From Cricetomys ansorgei (lineage: Eukaryota > Chordata > Mammalia > Rodentia > Nesomyidae): a stretch of 64,000 nucleotides of DNA. The notes beneath the pieces were generated by a model, which saw nothing but the letters and a program-made list of their open reading frames with translations, did no database searches and had not been told where the DNA came from. The position numbers and the translations under genes were made by a program. The stretch covers positions 1,193,001-1,257,000 of the forward strand of contig JAMJFZ010001228.1 of NCBI GenBank assembly GCA_026225945.1, in the 5' to 3' direction. This document shows, one piece after another, positions 11,346-21,794 of this stretch. Numbering within the stretch: the stretch's first letter is position 1; the number at the start of each line of letters is the position of its first letter.

Positions 11346-11383
11346 AAAAGTATAATAATAAAAATTAAAAGGTGAGTATGTGG

Positions 11384-11590
11384 GCTTAGGGACAGCTCTG
11401 TCAGAGTGCTTGCCTAGCATGTATGATGTATGAAGCCCTGGCTTGGCTCCCCAGGACCACATAAACCAAGTGCATACCTGTAATACTGGCACCTGGGAGG
11501 TAGGGACAGGAGGATCAGGCGTTGAAGGTCATCCTCAGAACACAGTGAGTTCGAGTTCCAGGTCAGCCTGAGCTATAACAAACACTTAAA
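11384..11590 (+). repeat. ID_B1 SINE
   Basis: GAGTGCTTGCCTAGCATGTA, ACCACATAAACCAAGTGCAT, GGTAGGGACAGGAGGATCAG and TTCCAGGTCAGCCTGAGCTA in the expected order. Confidence 0.85.
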
Positions 11591-11595
11591 GAACA

Positions 11596-11870
11596 AAGGC
11601 TGAGAAGATGGCAAAGGTAAGTTAAGTGCCTGCCTGCCAAGCATGAAGACTTGTGTGTCTGTAATACCAGTGCTTTGTGGGTGAAGGACGCAGGAAGACT
11701 TCAGGGCATTCTGGACAGCCAGCCAAGCTGAATTGAGGTGAACTGAGCCCTGGGTTTAGTGACAGACCCTGTCTCAAAAAATAAAGTGGAGAGAGAGTGA
11801 TAGAGGAAGACATGAAACACTGACCTCTGGCTACCATATGCAGGCATATGCATGTATACATACACACATA
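11596..11870 (+). repeat. B4A SINE
   Basis: GTGCCTGCCTGCCAAGCATG, GTCTGTAATACCAGTGCTTT, TGAGCCCTGGGTTTAGTGAC and CCTGTCTCAAAAAATAAAGT. It adjoins the GACA tract directly. Confidence 0.82.
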
Positions 11871-11896
11871 CAGACAGACAGACAGACAGACAGACA
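11871..11896. repeat. (GACA)n microsatellite
   Basis: Six GACA units grown from the B4A tail. Confidence 0.95.
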
Positions 11897-12374
11897 AAAA
11901 CCCCACAGTATTGCATCCAGAGTGTCTGTACTTATTCTTTTTAAAAAATGCTTCAGCAAGACCCTCGCAATGGGCGGGGGTGGGGGCTGTACAACCCAAC
12001 AGATGGTAAGAATCAAGAGGACTGAAGGAGAGGGAAGACCAGGAGCTAGAGAAGCTCCAAGTAGACTGCAGAAATCATTAAGAAAAGTCCTGCAGCACGA
12101 GGAGGATCCCCGCCCTTCATGAATGAGTGTTGCACTCACTACTTAGCAGAAGGCTTCTGGGCACTTCGAGCATGCTCAGTGCGATTAAGTCCCCAGTGCA
12201 AGCAAAGCTACCAAAACGCTGCATTTCTCAGATGAAGGAACAGATGTTCAGACAGGCACAAGACACATCTGTGCATGTGTCTACTGGCCCAGGAAGCTTG
12301 CAGAGGCTTTCAGGGACATTTTAACAGAGGACAGGTCTAGGGAGTTCCATCTTCTCCCCTCAAGAGTCAAAAAA

Positions 12375-12533
12375 AAGCCAGGTGGTGGTGGCGCATGCCT
12401 TTAATCCCAGCACTCACGAGGCAGAGGCAGGCGGATCTCTATGCGTTTGAGGCCAGCCTGGTGTACAGAGTGAGTTCCAGAAGAGCCAGAGTTACAATAG
12501 AGAAGCCCTGTCTCAAAAAACAGAAACAAAAAC
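12375..12533 (+). repeat. B1 SINE, young full-length copy with target duplications
   Basis: Begins gccaggtggtggtggcgcat and ends CTGTCTCAAAAAAC plus an A-rich tail. The flanks read AGAGTCAAAAAAA (left, about 12,363) and AGAGTCGAAAGAA (right, 12,534-12,546), consistent with a target-site duplication with two changes. It is among the least diverged SINEs here. Confidence 0.92.
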
Positions 12534-12546
12534 AGAGTCGAAAGAA

Positions 12547-12966
12547 GTGCCGTGACTCCTCCAGAGCCACAGGCACAACAATACAACCTCCAGCGCTGGA
12601 CTTCATTCCGCCGTCTTTGACTCCGCCTCTAGCTCTTCTCTGCTGCATAAGCCAGACCCAACCCCCAACCCCCACCCCATTCCGCGCTGCTGCTGCTCCT
12701 GCTCCTGCCTCCCAGGAACCCCGCCCAGAAGTGCGGAGGTTCAGCTTTGTGTGGGTTCCGAGGCTTCAAACTCAGGTCCTCACAGGTGTACGGATGTGCA
12801 GAGGCATCCCCTAGCCAAAATGATTGTCCTTCTCCCTTCTTAACAAAAACATGACTGTTGGTGCTGAGGGGTCTCCCTGTTAGAGGGGTGGCTAGTGCGC
12901 AGGGGTAATGAGGGAGGGAGTGGAGAAGGAGCAGGGAGGAGGAGAGGGAAGAAGGAAGCAGGAAAC
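12547..12966. other. Unique GC-richer non-coding DNA
   Basis: A pyrimidine-rich stretch (12,600-12,720) with (CTG)n/(CTC)n-like runs and moderate CpG content. A 185-codon minus-strand frame (12,629-13,186) crosses it; it is rich in Ser, Leu and Pro and looks like chance. I see no promoter or splice signal. Confidence 0.4.
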
Positions 12967-13480
12967 TGACAGAAAACACAATTCTCACATCAACAAAAGG
13001 TGGTTTATTCTGGAGCCAAGCATGAGTGTCATGACCCAGGATCAAAGCCTCAGTTACCCCAAATACCACGTTCCCATAAGGAAACAGTTTCATGAGGCTT
13101 CTTACAATAGCCAAACAGAGAAAGCCATAAAGCAGGTGCTTGGTAAATACACAGGTGCAGCATCGCGTGAGCAATGACTGCAACACAGGGCAATCTCACT
13201 ACAGGCCTCAGACGCTACCTGATGACGTCCTTAGATTTGGGCTGGAGGGAGGTAGAGGTCTGAGGAGTTAATCCATTCCTAAAGGTCACAAGGATGTCAG
13301 GTCATACCCAGACACGGGCAAGAAATGGCTATTAAACAGGTTAAAAATAGCCCAAGATAACTTGGCTCTGGACCTGCAACATTCCAACTCTTCACAATCC
13401 GAGTTCTAATTAGGCAGCTTTTCTGGAAACTTCAATTCAACACCGCCTCAACAACCTTACAGGGGAGTCTCTGGGGAATA
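12967..13480 (-). mobile_element. Possible degraded LTR (antisense)
   Basis: The reverse strand contains an AATAAA signal (TTTATT at about 13,003) followed by a U5-like stretch, as an antisense LTR would. The + strand begins TGACAGAAAA. No target duplication or family match was established, so this rests on texture and the signal position only. Confidence 0.3.
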
Positions 13481-13671
13481 TGATTTTTTTTTTTCCTTCT
13501 CATCACTGATCTTCAGCTTAAGAAGAAAACCAACTGATCTTAGACATCAGGATAAGCAAGCTCTGCGTGTTCCCTAGCTGAGAACACTGCCGAGAACGCG
13601 ATCTGTACAAACCTAGTTCCAAATGGCCTCAACACTGGAATGACCTGGGGTGTCTTAGACCAAAGATTCCA

Positions 13672-13800
13672 GACCTGCAAGAGGGCTCAGCAGGTAAGGG
13701 TGCTCGCCATCATGGTGAAGGGGGGAGCCTTTACTTCACATGTATGCTGCAGGGCACATGCGTGCATGTGCACACACACATACACAGAAATGAATATGTA
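13672..13800 (+). repeat. RSINE1/B3-like SINE fragment
   Basis: AGACCTGCAAGAGGGCTCAG and CAGGTAAGGGTGCTCGCCAT form a SINE head, followed by a shortened body and a GTGCACACACACATACAC tail. Confidence 0.55.
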
Positions 13801-14118
13801 ATCGAAAATTTTAAATAGAAGACAAAGAGAAAAAAGTTGGTTTATTAGATCTAAAACCTAAGAGGATCTTAGTATCCTGCCCTCAGCCCCGCCAGCTCAG
13901 GGATCCCCTCCCAATTGACAGCTAACATTTCTCTGTGCACTGCTAGACCCTGGACTTACTTTTATGTTATCATTTAACACATGGTTTGTATGCAGAGGTT
14001 CACAGACAACCTGTCTCAACCAGACCAAAGAGCCCAACAGAGGGCAAAGACCACGCCCTCTCCATGGTGTGGCCACAGCTCTCTGGACAAGAACAAATAT
14101 ACAGAGTGCTTATTAAGA

Positions 14119-14270
14119 GTAGTTGTAGGGTCCAGGAGATGGCTCAACAAGTAAAGGAACTTGCTAGCTTATGAACAGTTCAGTCCCCAGGACTCACAGT
14201 GGAGAGAACCAACTCCACAGAGCTATCCTCTGACTCCCACACATGTGCCTAAGCATGCACACACACATGC

Positions 14271-14271
<1 letters not shown>
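14119..14271 (+). repeat. RSINE1 SINE
   Basis: GTCCAGGAGATGGCTCAACA, GTCCCCAGGACTCACAGTGG, GAGAGAACCAACTCCACAGA and ATCCTCTGACTCCCACACAT. It runs into a CT/CA microsatellite. Confidence 0.82.
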
Positions 14272-14307
<36 letters not shown>

Positions 14308-14360
14308 CCCTCCCTCCTTCCCCCTCCCCCTTCTCTCTCTCTCACACACACACACACACT
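14272..14360. repeat. (CT)n(CCT)n(CA)n compound microsatellite
   Basis: A pyrimidine-only tract of nearly 70 bases, then CA units. It is the expanded tail of the preceding RSINE1. Such tracts can form triplex DNA. Confidence 0.95.
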
Positions 14361-14761
14361 AATAAAAATAAATGAAGATAGTCACATAAGTAAACTTAAG
14401 ATTTAATTTCCCAACAGAGAAAAGAAAAATCTGCTTTTCTTATTTTTTAAAATTTGGGTTTGAAATCAAAACTACCTTTCAGAGAATCCAGGTCCTCCTA
14501 TCTTAATGTCAAGTTTTCAGACATATATTTTATGAGCACAAGACCTGCCTATTTATGAACTCTGATAATGATTTACAAGAACAGCAGAGGAAGAGAGAGG
14601 AGACAGCAGATACATTTCCAAATGGGGAAGGTGAGGGGAAGGGAGGGTCCCCCCTCCAAGGAGTCAGAGCCTTAGGAATAACAAGAATAATTACTCTAGG
14701 GTCATCTTCTGCCATTGCCCTGTGTCCCCAGACGAGTAAGGACGGAAGCAGAGTGCTCACC
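14361..14761. other. Unique non-coding DNA
   Basis: About 400 bases without a recognised repeat and with a purine-rich patch at 14,580-14,650. A 108-codon plus-strand frame runs on into the next SINE, which argues against a gene. Confidence 0.4.
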
Positions 14762-14992
14762 AAGGTGAGGGAGACAGCTCAGTCCAAAAACACCAGTCTA
14801 CAAGCACAAGTACCTGAAACCATTCAAGAAGAAAAGCCAGACATGGTAGTACATGCTTATTATATTGGCAGCACTGGGTAGGGAGAGACAGGAAGAGCCC
14901 TGGGGCTCACTGGATAACCAGCCTAGCATACTCGGTAAGTTCCTGATGCTGGTGAGAGATTCTGTAAAAGTAAAAACAAAAAACAAACAAAC
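14762..14992 (+). repeat. B4A SINE
   Basis: GTGAGGGAGACAGCTCAGTC, AGCCAGACATGGTAGTACAT, GGGGCTCACTGGATAACCAG and GGTGAGAGATTCTGTAAAAG. An AAAC-rich tail joins it to a second B4A in the same orientation. Confidence 0.8.
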
Positions 14993-14997
14993 AATGT

Positions 14998-15205
14998 GGG
15001 AACTGGGGGATGGCTCAGTGGTTACTCGGGGTGCACGCATGCATGGGACTAAGAGTTCAGATCCCTGGAAGCCCAAGTAAATGCTGGGTGAGCATGGTGG
15101 CTCACCTAGAATTCCAGTTTTGGAAGTCTAAGAAAGGGAATCCCCAGAGCAAGTTGGCTTTGACTGAGAGTCCCTGCCTCAATAAGTGAAGGGGAATAAC
15201 AATTC
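14998..15205 (+). repeat. B4A SINE, second of a head-to-tail pair
   Basis: CTGGGGGATGGCTCAGTGGT, GTTCAGATCCCTGGAAGCCC, GTGAGCATGGTGGCTCACCT and GAGTCCCTGCCTCAATAAGT. It begins about 5 bases after the preceding B4A tail. Confidence 0.78.
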
Positions 15206-15233
15206 AGGATAGATCTCAATATTAACCTCATAT

Positions 15234-15385
15234 CTACACACACACACACATCTGTATTGATGAGCACACACACACACACACACACACAAATATATATATG
15301 TGTGTGTATGTATATATATATGTATTTATGTATATGTACATATGTATGTATATGTATACATATAGATACATATGCATACCACATA
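15234..15385. repeat. (CA)n(TA/TG)n compound microsatellite
   Basis: Two CA runs (15,235-15,250 and 15,266-15,287), then about 90 bases of TATATG/TGTATA units that are highly self-complementary. Confidence 0.95.
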
Positions 15386-15866
15386 CATGAAAAAAAAATG
15401 AGTTAGATGGCAACGGGAGAACGTCTGACAAACCTCCACAAGTGTACACATTCACATGCACACACACTCATTAGCAGCAGCTCAGGGACAGAGGGGAGCA
15501 GCAACCATGGCTAAGCTCTCCTTACACAGTGGTCACCATCTGTCAGCCCTGGCAGACACAGCCCTTGATGATACAGGACAAATCTATTCAGACAAGGGCT
15601 AGGACATAGCCTGTCACTTCTAGGAAGAAAATAGGATTTATAACCTAGCACTTGGAACTCCACTGTCCACATACAGATAGGTAACTCAGAATGATGTCAC
15701 TGACAGAGACACAACGGCCATTTACGAAGCCTTAGGAGGCTTTGTTCTTTATCCCGATGACTCCCGACTCACTCAAGAGACAGTCAAAAGATGCCTTGGC
15801 AAAGGTACCTTTCACACTGCCTGCCTTCTCGCCACTCAGTGCTAATCTCGTTTGCATCCCCTTTCT
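15386..15866. other. Unique non-coding DNA
   Basis: About 480 bases between two microsatellite blocks with no recognised repeat or gene signal. Confidence 0.4.
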
Positions 15867-16030
15867 TGTGTGTGTGCACGCGCGCGCGTGTGTGTGTGTG
15901 TGTGAGTGTGTGTGTGTGTAAGCATGTCTGTATGTGTTCTGACACACTTGTGTGTGCAGGTGCATGTGTAAGCGTGTCTGTATGTGTGCAGATAGACTTG
16001 TGTGTGCAGGTGCATTACATGTGTGTGCAC
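15867..16030. repeat. (GT)n with embedded (CG)n and long-period GTGTGCAGGTGC units
   Basis: Starts with a 38-base strictly alternating pyrimidine-purine run (15,867-15,904) that includes CGCGCGCG. A roughly 45-base unit follows twice (AAGCATGTCTGTATGTG / AAGCGTGTCTGTATGTG). Confidence 0.93.
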
Positions 16031-16074
16031 ATGGAAGCCAAGGCACAGCTTCAGGCACTTAATCTCGGGAACAC

Positions 16075-16312
16075 TTTCTCCCCCATCCCTGCTCCTTTGA
16101 GACAGGTTCTCTCACCGGCTTGGAGCTTGCCAAGTAGGGTAGGCTGGCTGGCATGGAGCCTTGTGGATCTGCTTGTCTCTGTCTCCCCAGGGGTCAAATT
16201 ACAGGCATGTACCACCAGGCCTAGCAATTGGACATGGGTTCTGGGACTGAACTGTGCCCTCATGTTTGCACAGTAAACACTTTACCAACTGAACTGTCTC
16301 CCAGGCTTGCTG
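16075..16312 (-). repeat. B4A SINE (antisense)
   Basis: TTTGAGACAGGTTCTCTCAC, GTAGGGTAGGCTGGCTGGCA, ATTACAGGCATGTACCACCA and TACCAACTGAACTGTCTCCC follow the reverse B4A order. The preceding GT block is its tail. Confidence 0.87.
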
Positions 16313-16873
16313 GAGGGTTCTTTTTTCTACTGTGATTCCTCCTGCCCAAGTCACAATCCAAATCATGAGTACCCAGATGTCTTTTTTTTTTTTTCTTTCT
16401 CCCCTAATAACTACTGGAAATTATCCTTATTTGTTCACTGAAATAGAAGTACCACGTGGGCTGAGAACCCTGCAGCTGTCTTTATCACTTCGGCCCTGGG
16501 AACGGCAACAGGTGTGTGGAAAATATTTATTTTCAGAAGCCATGAGCCCTATATCAAGTCAGGGTTATCTGATTACAGTTAGGAGGTAAAGGACACAAAG
16601 GAAAAAAAAAAAGATCAATAACACACTATCTGGCAGTAACTGCCACTGTCCAGGAAGAATAGCTGTATGCCAGCAAACATCATGGCCTTGCAGAGACAAT
16701 AGAACTTTCTATTTAAAAAAAAAAAAATCACAAAGAAGGGGTGACTGAGGCTTCTAGACAGGCTTATCAGAAGCTCTGGGGCTGCGGGATAAATTTCCTT
16801 GGCAGAAAATCTTCTAAGCCACGCAGCATGATAATTACAACATCCTTACCAAGTCCGGCCAGCCACACGGTTC
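16313..16873. other. Unique non-coding DNA
   Basis: About 560 bases with poly-T (16,382) and poly-A (16,601 and 16,715) tracts but no recognised element. Confidence 0.4.
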
Positions 16874-16985
16874 CCAGCCGGGTGTGGTGGCGCGGACCTA
16901 GAATCCTAACTTCGAGACCATTCTGGGCTGTATTTAGGACCAGCCTGGCCTACTACATGAGGTTCAGATTTTAAGAAAAAGATCA
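16874..16985 (+). repeat. B1 SINE, internally rearranged
   Basis: CAGCCGGGTGTGGTGGCGCG at the head, then GAGACCATTCTGGGCTGTAT and ACCAGCCTGGCCTACTACAT. It is shortened relative to B1. Confidence 0.7.
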
Positions 16986-17065
16986 TATTACTTCTGTAAT
17001 ATTTCCCCAATCCTTTTCCTGACTCAGGCTTTGTGGGTATTGGGAGAGCACCAGCTAGAGCTCTC

Positions 17066-17195
17066 ACCGGCGGCGAGGAGTGGTGATGGGCACTGTAATC
17101 CCAGCTCTCAGAAGGCAGTGGCAGGATGATCCATCACTGCAAGTCTGAGGCAAGCCCGGGCCACATGGAACACCCTGTCTCAGATAAACAGACTA
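17066..17195 (+). repeat. B1 SINE
   Basis: GAGGAGTGGTGATGGGCACT, GTAATCCCAGCTCTCAGAAG and CCCTGTCTCAGATAAAC in the expected order. Confidence 0.75.
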
Positions 17196-17340
17196 ACCAA
17201 TACCCACCATAAGACTTACTATCTGTGAAGTTCTAAGTAACTTATTCTTAATTACAAAGATGTTGACACAAGAGACAAATGATTGTCAGATATTCCAGAA
17301 ACATGCTTCTAACGAATGGTTTTAAGACAGCCACTGCCTT

Positions 17341-17565
17341 ACTGGGCTCAGAATGCAGCTAGTTGGGTAGGTAGAGAGCTTAGGCAGGCACAAAGCACTG
17401 GGTCCGATGCCCAGCACTGCATAAACTGGACATGGTGGTGCATCCCTTGTAATCCTAGCACTCAGGAGACAGAAGTTCAAAGTCATCCTCCACTACACGG
17501 TAAACTCAAGGGCACCCTAAGGTACTTGAAACTCTGACTCACAATAAAAACATAATAGAAGGCTC
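17341..17565 (+). repeat. ID_B1 SINE
   Basis: AATGCAGCTAGTTGGGTAGG, GTCCGATGCCCAGCACTGCA, TAAACTGGACATGGTGGTGC and AAAGTCATCCTCCACTACAC follow the ID-to-B1 order. Confidence 0.82.
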
Positions 17566-18391
17566 TCAGCATTCATATCTGCTGCCTCTGTGGTTCCCTG
17601 GAGCTCCTCGAGGGTGAGAAAGACCTCACTGGTGTCTCCCACCTGCAGCAACTGTTCACCCAGAGCACTCAGCTGACAGCCAGTGGACACCTGCTTTCCT
17701 CGCACAAGCAGCGACGGAAACCAGGATGTGCTTGCGCTGCTCCAGCAAAAGGTTTTCAGGGAGCCTTTCCAGAGTCAAAGTCCCAAGTAATAAGGGAGGA
17801 AAAGGAAAACCAGAGACTTCTGGGGAAGCCCTGAGACAAAAATTATGAACACCTAGAGGAATTAAAAAACACAAAACAAAATTTAAATGACCTAGTAGTT
17901 GAGATGGAGGTGGGACTCCTATAACGTTAACAAGAGAAGTTATAAGACTAGCTTTTGGAGGTGGGGGTGGGGGGCACTGTTTTCCTAAACAAGAAATAAA
18001 TGTCCAACCGCCAGAATCAGTGGGAAAAACAATTTACCTAGTATTATTTGTAGAAAAAGGAAAAGACGGGGGTGGGGGTGGGGGATGGACAAGCAAATCA
18101 CAGCTACACCCAGCCAGGCTGGATACACCAGTTCCCACTGGAGAAGTTGCCAGCAGTCCATGCGTAGATCGCAGACCAGAGAGTAGCTTTCAGTGCATGG
18201 GTAGAACCAGAGCTTCACCAGTCTGCTCTGATTCCCCACAAGGCTCCAGGAGCCTTTGTTATCACAGGAGTCTTTGTTCCTGGAGTCTGTATGCTTTTGA
18301 GTCATCTCAGCACACAGACAGTGCAGTGGCCCCTGATGAGAGGGCGAAGGGGGAAGGAAGGCTCAATATGCAAATGACAGTGCTCTTTTCT
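17566..18391. other. Unique non-coding DNA; contains a short protein-like frame
   Basis: About 830 bases without a recognised repeat. The minus strand of 17,517-17,705 reads as a 62-residue frame of fairly normal composition (see findings), but its end runs into the SINE and no homologue is recognised. G-rich simple patches lie at 17,960 and 18,070. Confidence 0.35.
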
Positions 18392-18602
18392 TTTCTGAGA
18401 TAGGGTTTCACAAAGGCCCAGCTATCCTCAGCTTGCGATAGGCAGTTGATGGTGACCTTGGGCTTCTGATCCTCCTGCCTCCTTCTCCTGTGCTGCGATA
18501 ACAGGCATGCACCAACCATTCCCCATTTATGTAGCACTAGGAATGAAGCCCAGGGCCTCCGCCATGTTAGGCAAACACTCGACCAACTGAGCCCCAGCCC
18601 TA
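18392..18602 (-). repeat. ID_B1 SINE (antisense)
   Basis: TGAGATAGGGTTTCACAAAG, GCGATAACAGGCATGCACCA, GCACTAGGAATGAAGCCCAG and ACCAACTGAGCCCCAGCCCT form the reverse of ID_B1. Confidence 0.83.
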
Positions 18603-19014
18603 AGAAGACAGTATTCCTAGGAATACTGTCAGCTAAATTAAGAAATAATAGCTTAGCATTAAGAACTGCAGAGTGGAGTGTAATATTTACTTTCAAATCT
18701 ATCACCAATTTTGGAAGACGTGAATGTATGAATTCCTCAGAAATGGTAGGCAAGCAAGATTTCCTGGCGTGCTAATCTTTACCTTCTGTTAACCGAAATG
18801 TTTGAAGACAACTTTAATATGCCACCAGAAAACATTCTGAGGTAGCCGTGGAGCCGCACACAAATGCCATTCATTCACAAAATACAATTTTGTCTCTTTT
18901 ATACTCACTCATTGTCAAAAGCAGCCCAACAACCAACATTTATATGTTAGGCTGTAATACAATCCCCTTGGTGGAAGAGAAAGCATGGTTGCAGTTATCA
19001 CAAGGATAAGTAGA
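18603..19014. other. Unique AT-rich DNA opening with a 24-bp perfect palindrome
   Basis: No recognised repeat. A perfect inverted repeat lies at 18,607-18,630 (half-site GACAGTATTCCT, centre CCTAGG). Confidence 0.5.
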
Positions 19015-19218
19015 GGGGACTAGAGAGATGCTCAGTGGTTAAGAATGCCTGTTGCTCTTCCAGAGGACCTAAGTTTGGTTCCCAGCACCCACGTCGGGCA
19101 GCTCACGACCACCGATAACTCCATCTCCAGGAGATCTAAGGTCCTATACTAGCCTCTGTTAGCACCTGCACACAAGTGGCATGCATACACGCGTACATAT
19201 GAGAAATAAAAATAAACC
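19015..19218 (+). repeat. B3 (B2-family) SINE
   Basis: CTAGAGAGATGCTCAGTGGT, GTTGCTCTTCCAGAGGACCT, GGTTCCCAGCACCCACGTCG and CCTGCACACAAGTGGCATGC, with an AAATAAAAATAAA tail. Confidence 0.88.
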
Positions 19219-19369
19219 TTTTCTTAGAAGAGTTTATGTACAAAAAAGAGCTCATGGCAGAGGCTTCCAGCCCAGCCCATCCTTTAAACCCACACAGTCC
19301 CATTCCTGGTATGTTTCTACCTCCTCCTCCTTTGGTTTATCTACTACATTGGATTGCAGGAGTCCACAA

Positions 19370-19614
19370 ACTGTATGTGGGTGTGAGTACATGTTCGTGT
19401 ATGTACATGCATGTGTGCATGTATGCAGAGGCCAGAGGTCCATAGCAAGGTCATTTCTCAAGAGCTGCTCATCTTGTTTTTAGGGATGTTTTTACCTGGA
19501 ACTCCCCAACTGGGCTAGGCTAGCTGTCCAACACTGATGTGGGTGCTGGGAATCAAAGCCAGGTCTTCCGGAAGAGCAGCAAGTGCTCTTAACTTTGGAG
19601 CTATCTCTCCAGCC
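19370..19614 (-). repeat. B3 SINE (antisense) with B4-like internal segment
   Basis: The right part (GGTGCTGGGAATCAAAGCCA to GCTATCTCTCCAGCC) is a reverse B2/B3 head. The middle (CTGGAACTCCCCAACTGGGC) is B4/B1-like and the left is a GT-rich tail. This suggests recombination or nesting of two SINEs. Confidence 0.65.
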
Positions 19615-20594
19615 AGAGCTACATTTTAAATCTATCATATGCACACCCATCCACACATTGTTATTCTGGGATGCAGATGTGTAACAACACTAATCAAGCT
19701 AATTCAACTCAAGGCAATTATTGCAGAAGGTGCCATTTCTTTCTCCTTCCTAAAATGGACCAATGGGGAGAAAAGGAAAGGGATGCAGATCAGCAGCAGG
19801 GCAGAGGGTTTGTCTCAAGATACAGAAAATGACTCAAGAACGAGTCAAGGTTTTCTGCTAAGGCAAATTCATTAACCTGGCAGGAGGCGAGACACCATCT
19901 GGCACCCCTGTCCAGAGTAAGACACACTGTTCAGGATCAATTCTGAACCTGAAAGGCAAGCAAGTTTATTTTTACCCTTAAAAAAATGTATGCGCAAAAC
20001 TACAAGGACATATTTTGTCTGCATTAGGAATGCCAGGGACATTTAACAAGACTGGAAAGTGGGATCCAACACCAGGATCCAGCAGTAGCTGGCTTTCATC
20101 GCAAATGATTAAACACTCTCCCAGCAAACCCCACAGGGCCTGGGCAGCAACTCTTTAATAAATCACAAAGACTTGAGGCATGCAAGCCGAGAAAATTGCC
20201 TGGGATCCATGGACACAGACTCAGACTGCAGAGGCTGGGCAAAAGGGCTCCAGGGCAAGTCCAAGGCCAGCCACCATGGGAGACGTCTGCTGGGAAGAAC
20301 TATGAGACAGGCCCCTCTGCTTGCTCTCCCTTGGGGAACTGGTTGTTTTAGAAGCTCAGTTTCTAGCATCTTTTTGTCCAAGTGAAATTACTGCTTCCCC
20401 CACCCCCTGATGGTCATTTAATACTGCTCAATGCCAAAAGAAAGGAAGGAAAGAAGGAAGGAAGAAAGGAAGGAAGGAAGGGGAGGAAAAAAAGACTAGT
20501 CAATTCTGGAAAAGCACAAAGAAAATTTCAGTATTGGTAAATGATTCCATGATTTACAAATATGTAACAGAGCGATGTTGATATGAAATAGATA
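19615..20594. other. Unique non-coding DNA with (GGAA)n
   Basis: About 980 bases without a recognised SINE or LINE. A GGAA/GAAA purine run lies at 20,439-20,486. Frames of about 70 codons occur on opposite strands over the same bases near 20,170-20,385, which is typical of chance. Confidence 0.45.
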
Positions 20595-20760
20595 AGGGAC
20601 CAGAGAGATGACTCAGCACAAGCCTGAGAAGGACTGAGTTTGGATCCTCAGAAGCCATGTAAAAGGCACATCTGTACTCCCAGCATTTCTACGGAGAAGT
20701 GGGAGGCAGAAACAGGAGAATCCCCAGAAACTGGCAGGCCAGACATTCCTCCTCTGTGTT
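20595..20760 (+). repeat. B4A SINE, 3' truncated
   Basis: GACCAGAGAGATGACTCAGC, AGCCATGTAAAAGGCACATC, TACTCCCAGCATTTCTACGG and ATCCCCAGAAACTGGCAGGC. The CTGTCTC end is missing. Confidence 0.7.
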
Positions 20761-20971
20761 ACACCCCAGGTCCATGTTCCTACTGTTTCCTTACCATAAA
20801 AGAACTGCTTGATAAAATACAAGAATAGGTTTTTAGACTAGTGGTGTTACCACATTTATTTCAAGAAAGTGGTAGCACTTTATAGTCGCCAGTAATAAGA
20901 TACGAGTGTAGATACATACTGTGCTCTCGGCAAAGTTTCTACTATCCATATTCTACTATTAAACAAAAACT

Positions 20972-21140
20972 GCTCGTGGGGTCAGTGAGATGACTTGCCA
21001 CCAAGCCTGATGAACCTGAGTTCAATTCCCAGGACCCACATGGTAGAGAGAACCAACTCTTCAAAGTTGCTGCTTTCCACACTCCAAACGCTCACGCCAT
21101 GGCACATGCAACCCCTACCTCCACCCCTACACACCCACAC
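20972..21140 (+). repeat. RSINE1 SINE
   Basis: GTCAGTGAGATGACTTGCCA, CAAGCCTGATGAACCTGAGT, CCCAGGACCCACATGGTAGA and CTCACGCCATGGCACATGCA. Confidence 0.83.
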
Positions 21141-21149
21141 GAACATGAA

Positions 21150-21358
21150 CAACTGCCACACTTACTGTGCGCCTGTCACTTTGCTGAGCAACTTCCATGC
21201 TTCAGGTAGAGTTGTATCTAAACTTCGCTGTACATACGGGGAAACTGAGGCATGGAAGGTAAAGCATTTTCTCCCGCCAGTGCCTGTAGAAACTTGGGCT
21301 TCAGCCTTGGTAAAGCTCGGTTCTAGAGTCCAAGCTTTTGGCCACCATCTACCTGCAC
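21150..21358 (-). repeat. MIR SINE (antisense), well preserved
   Basis: TACTGTGCGCCTGTCACTTT and ACGGGGAAACTGAGGCATGG match the MIR core in reverse. The gap between these blocks and the right part fit the full-length order. MIRs predate rodents. Confidence 0.75.
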
Positions 21359-21439
21359 TGTGAGTGATCTAAATGAATGAGAAAAAGTATAGAATTGGAG
21401 GCCTGCAGAGACCACTGGAAATGTATCCAGCAAGCAGCC

Positions 21440-21794
21440 TGTGGTGGTTTGGATGCAAATGCCCCACAATGCTCATGGATTTGTACGCTTAGTCCTAACC
21501 GCTTGGAAGGATTAGGAGATGTGGCCTTGGTGTGTGTTGCTGCGAGTGGGCTCTGAGGTTTCAATAGCCCACGCCAGGCCCAGTGGCTCTCTCTCTTCCC
21601 GCTGCCTGTGGATGAGGGTATAAAACTCTCAGCTACTTCTCCAGCACCATGTTTGCCTGCAAGCTGCCATGCTCCCCACCACGATGATAATGGACTAACC
21701 CTCTGAAACTGTGAGCAAACCCCAAATTAAATACTTCCTTTTGTAAGAGTTGCCTCGGTCTTGGTGTCTCTTCTCAGCAATAGAACACCAAGAC
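21440..21794 (+). mobile_element. ORR1-type MaLR LTR (solo)
   Basis: Starts TGTGGTGGTTTGGATGCAAA. Contains GGATTAGGAGATGTGGCCTT, GCCAGGCCCAGTGGCTCTCT, CTCCAGCACCATGTTTGCCT and a polyadenylation-like CAAATTAAATAC, then the final CTTCTCAGCAATAGAACA. MaLR LTRs are non-autonomous ERVL relatives. No internal region or clear 5-bp duplication is seen. Confidence 0.8.

Noticed and set aside
12629..13186. 185-codon minus-strand open frame, the longest in the window
   Set aside because: Rich in Ser, Leu and Pro from pyrimidine-biased DNA, partly inside a possible LTR, with no domain or splice context. Length alone is not unusual for 64 kb in six frames.
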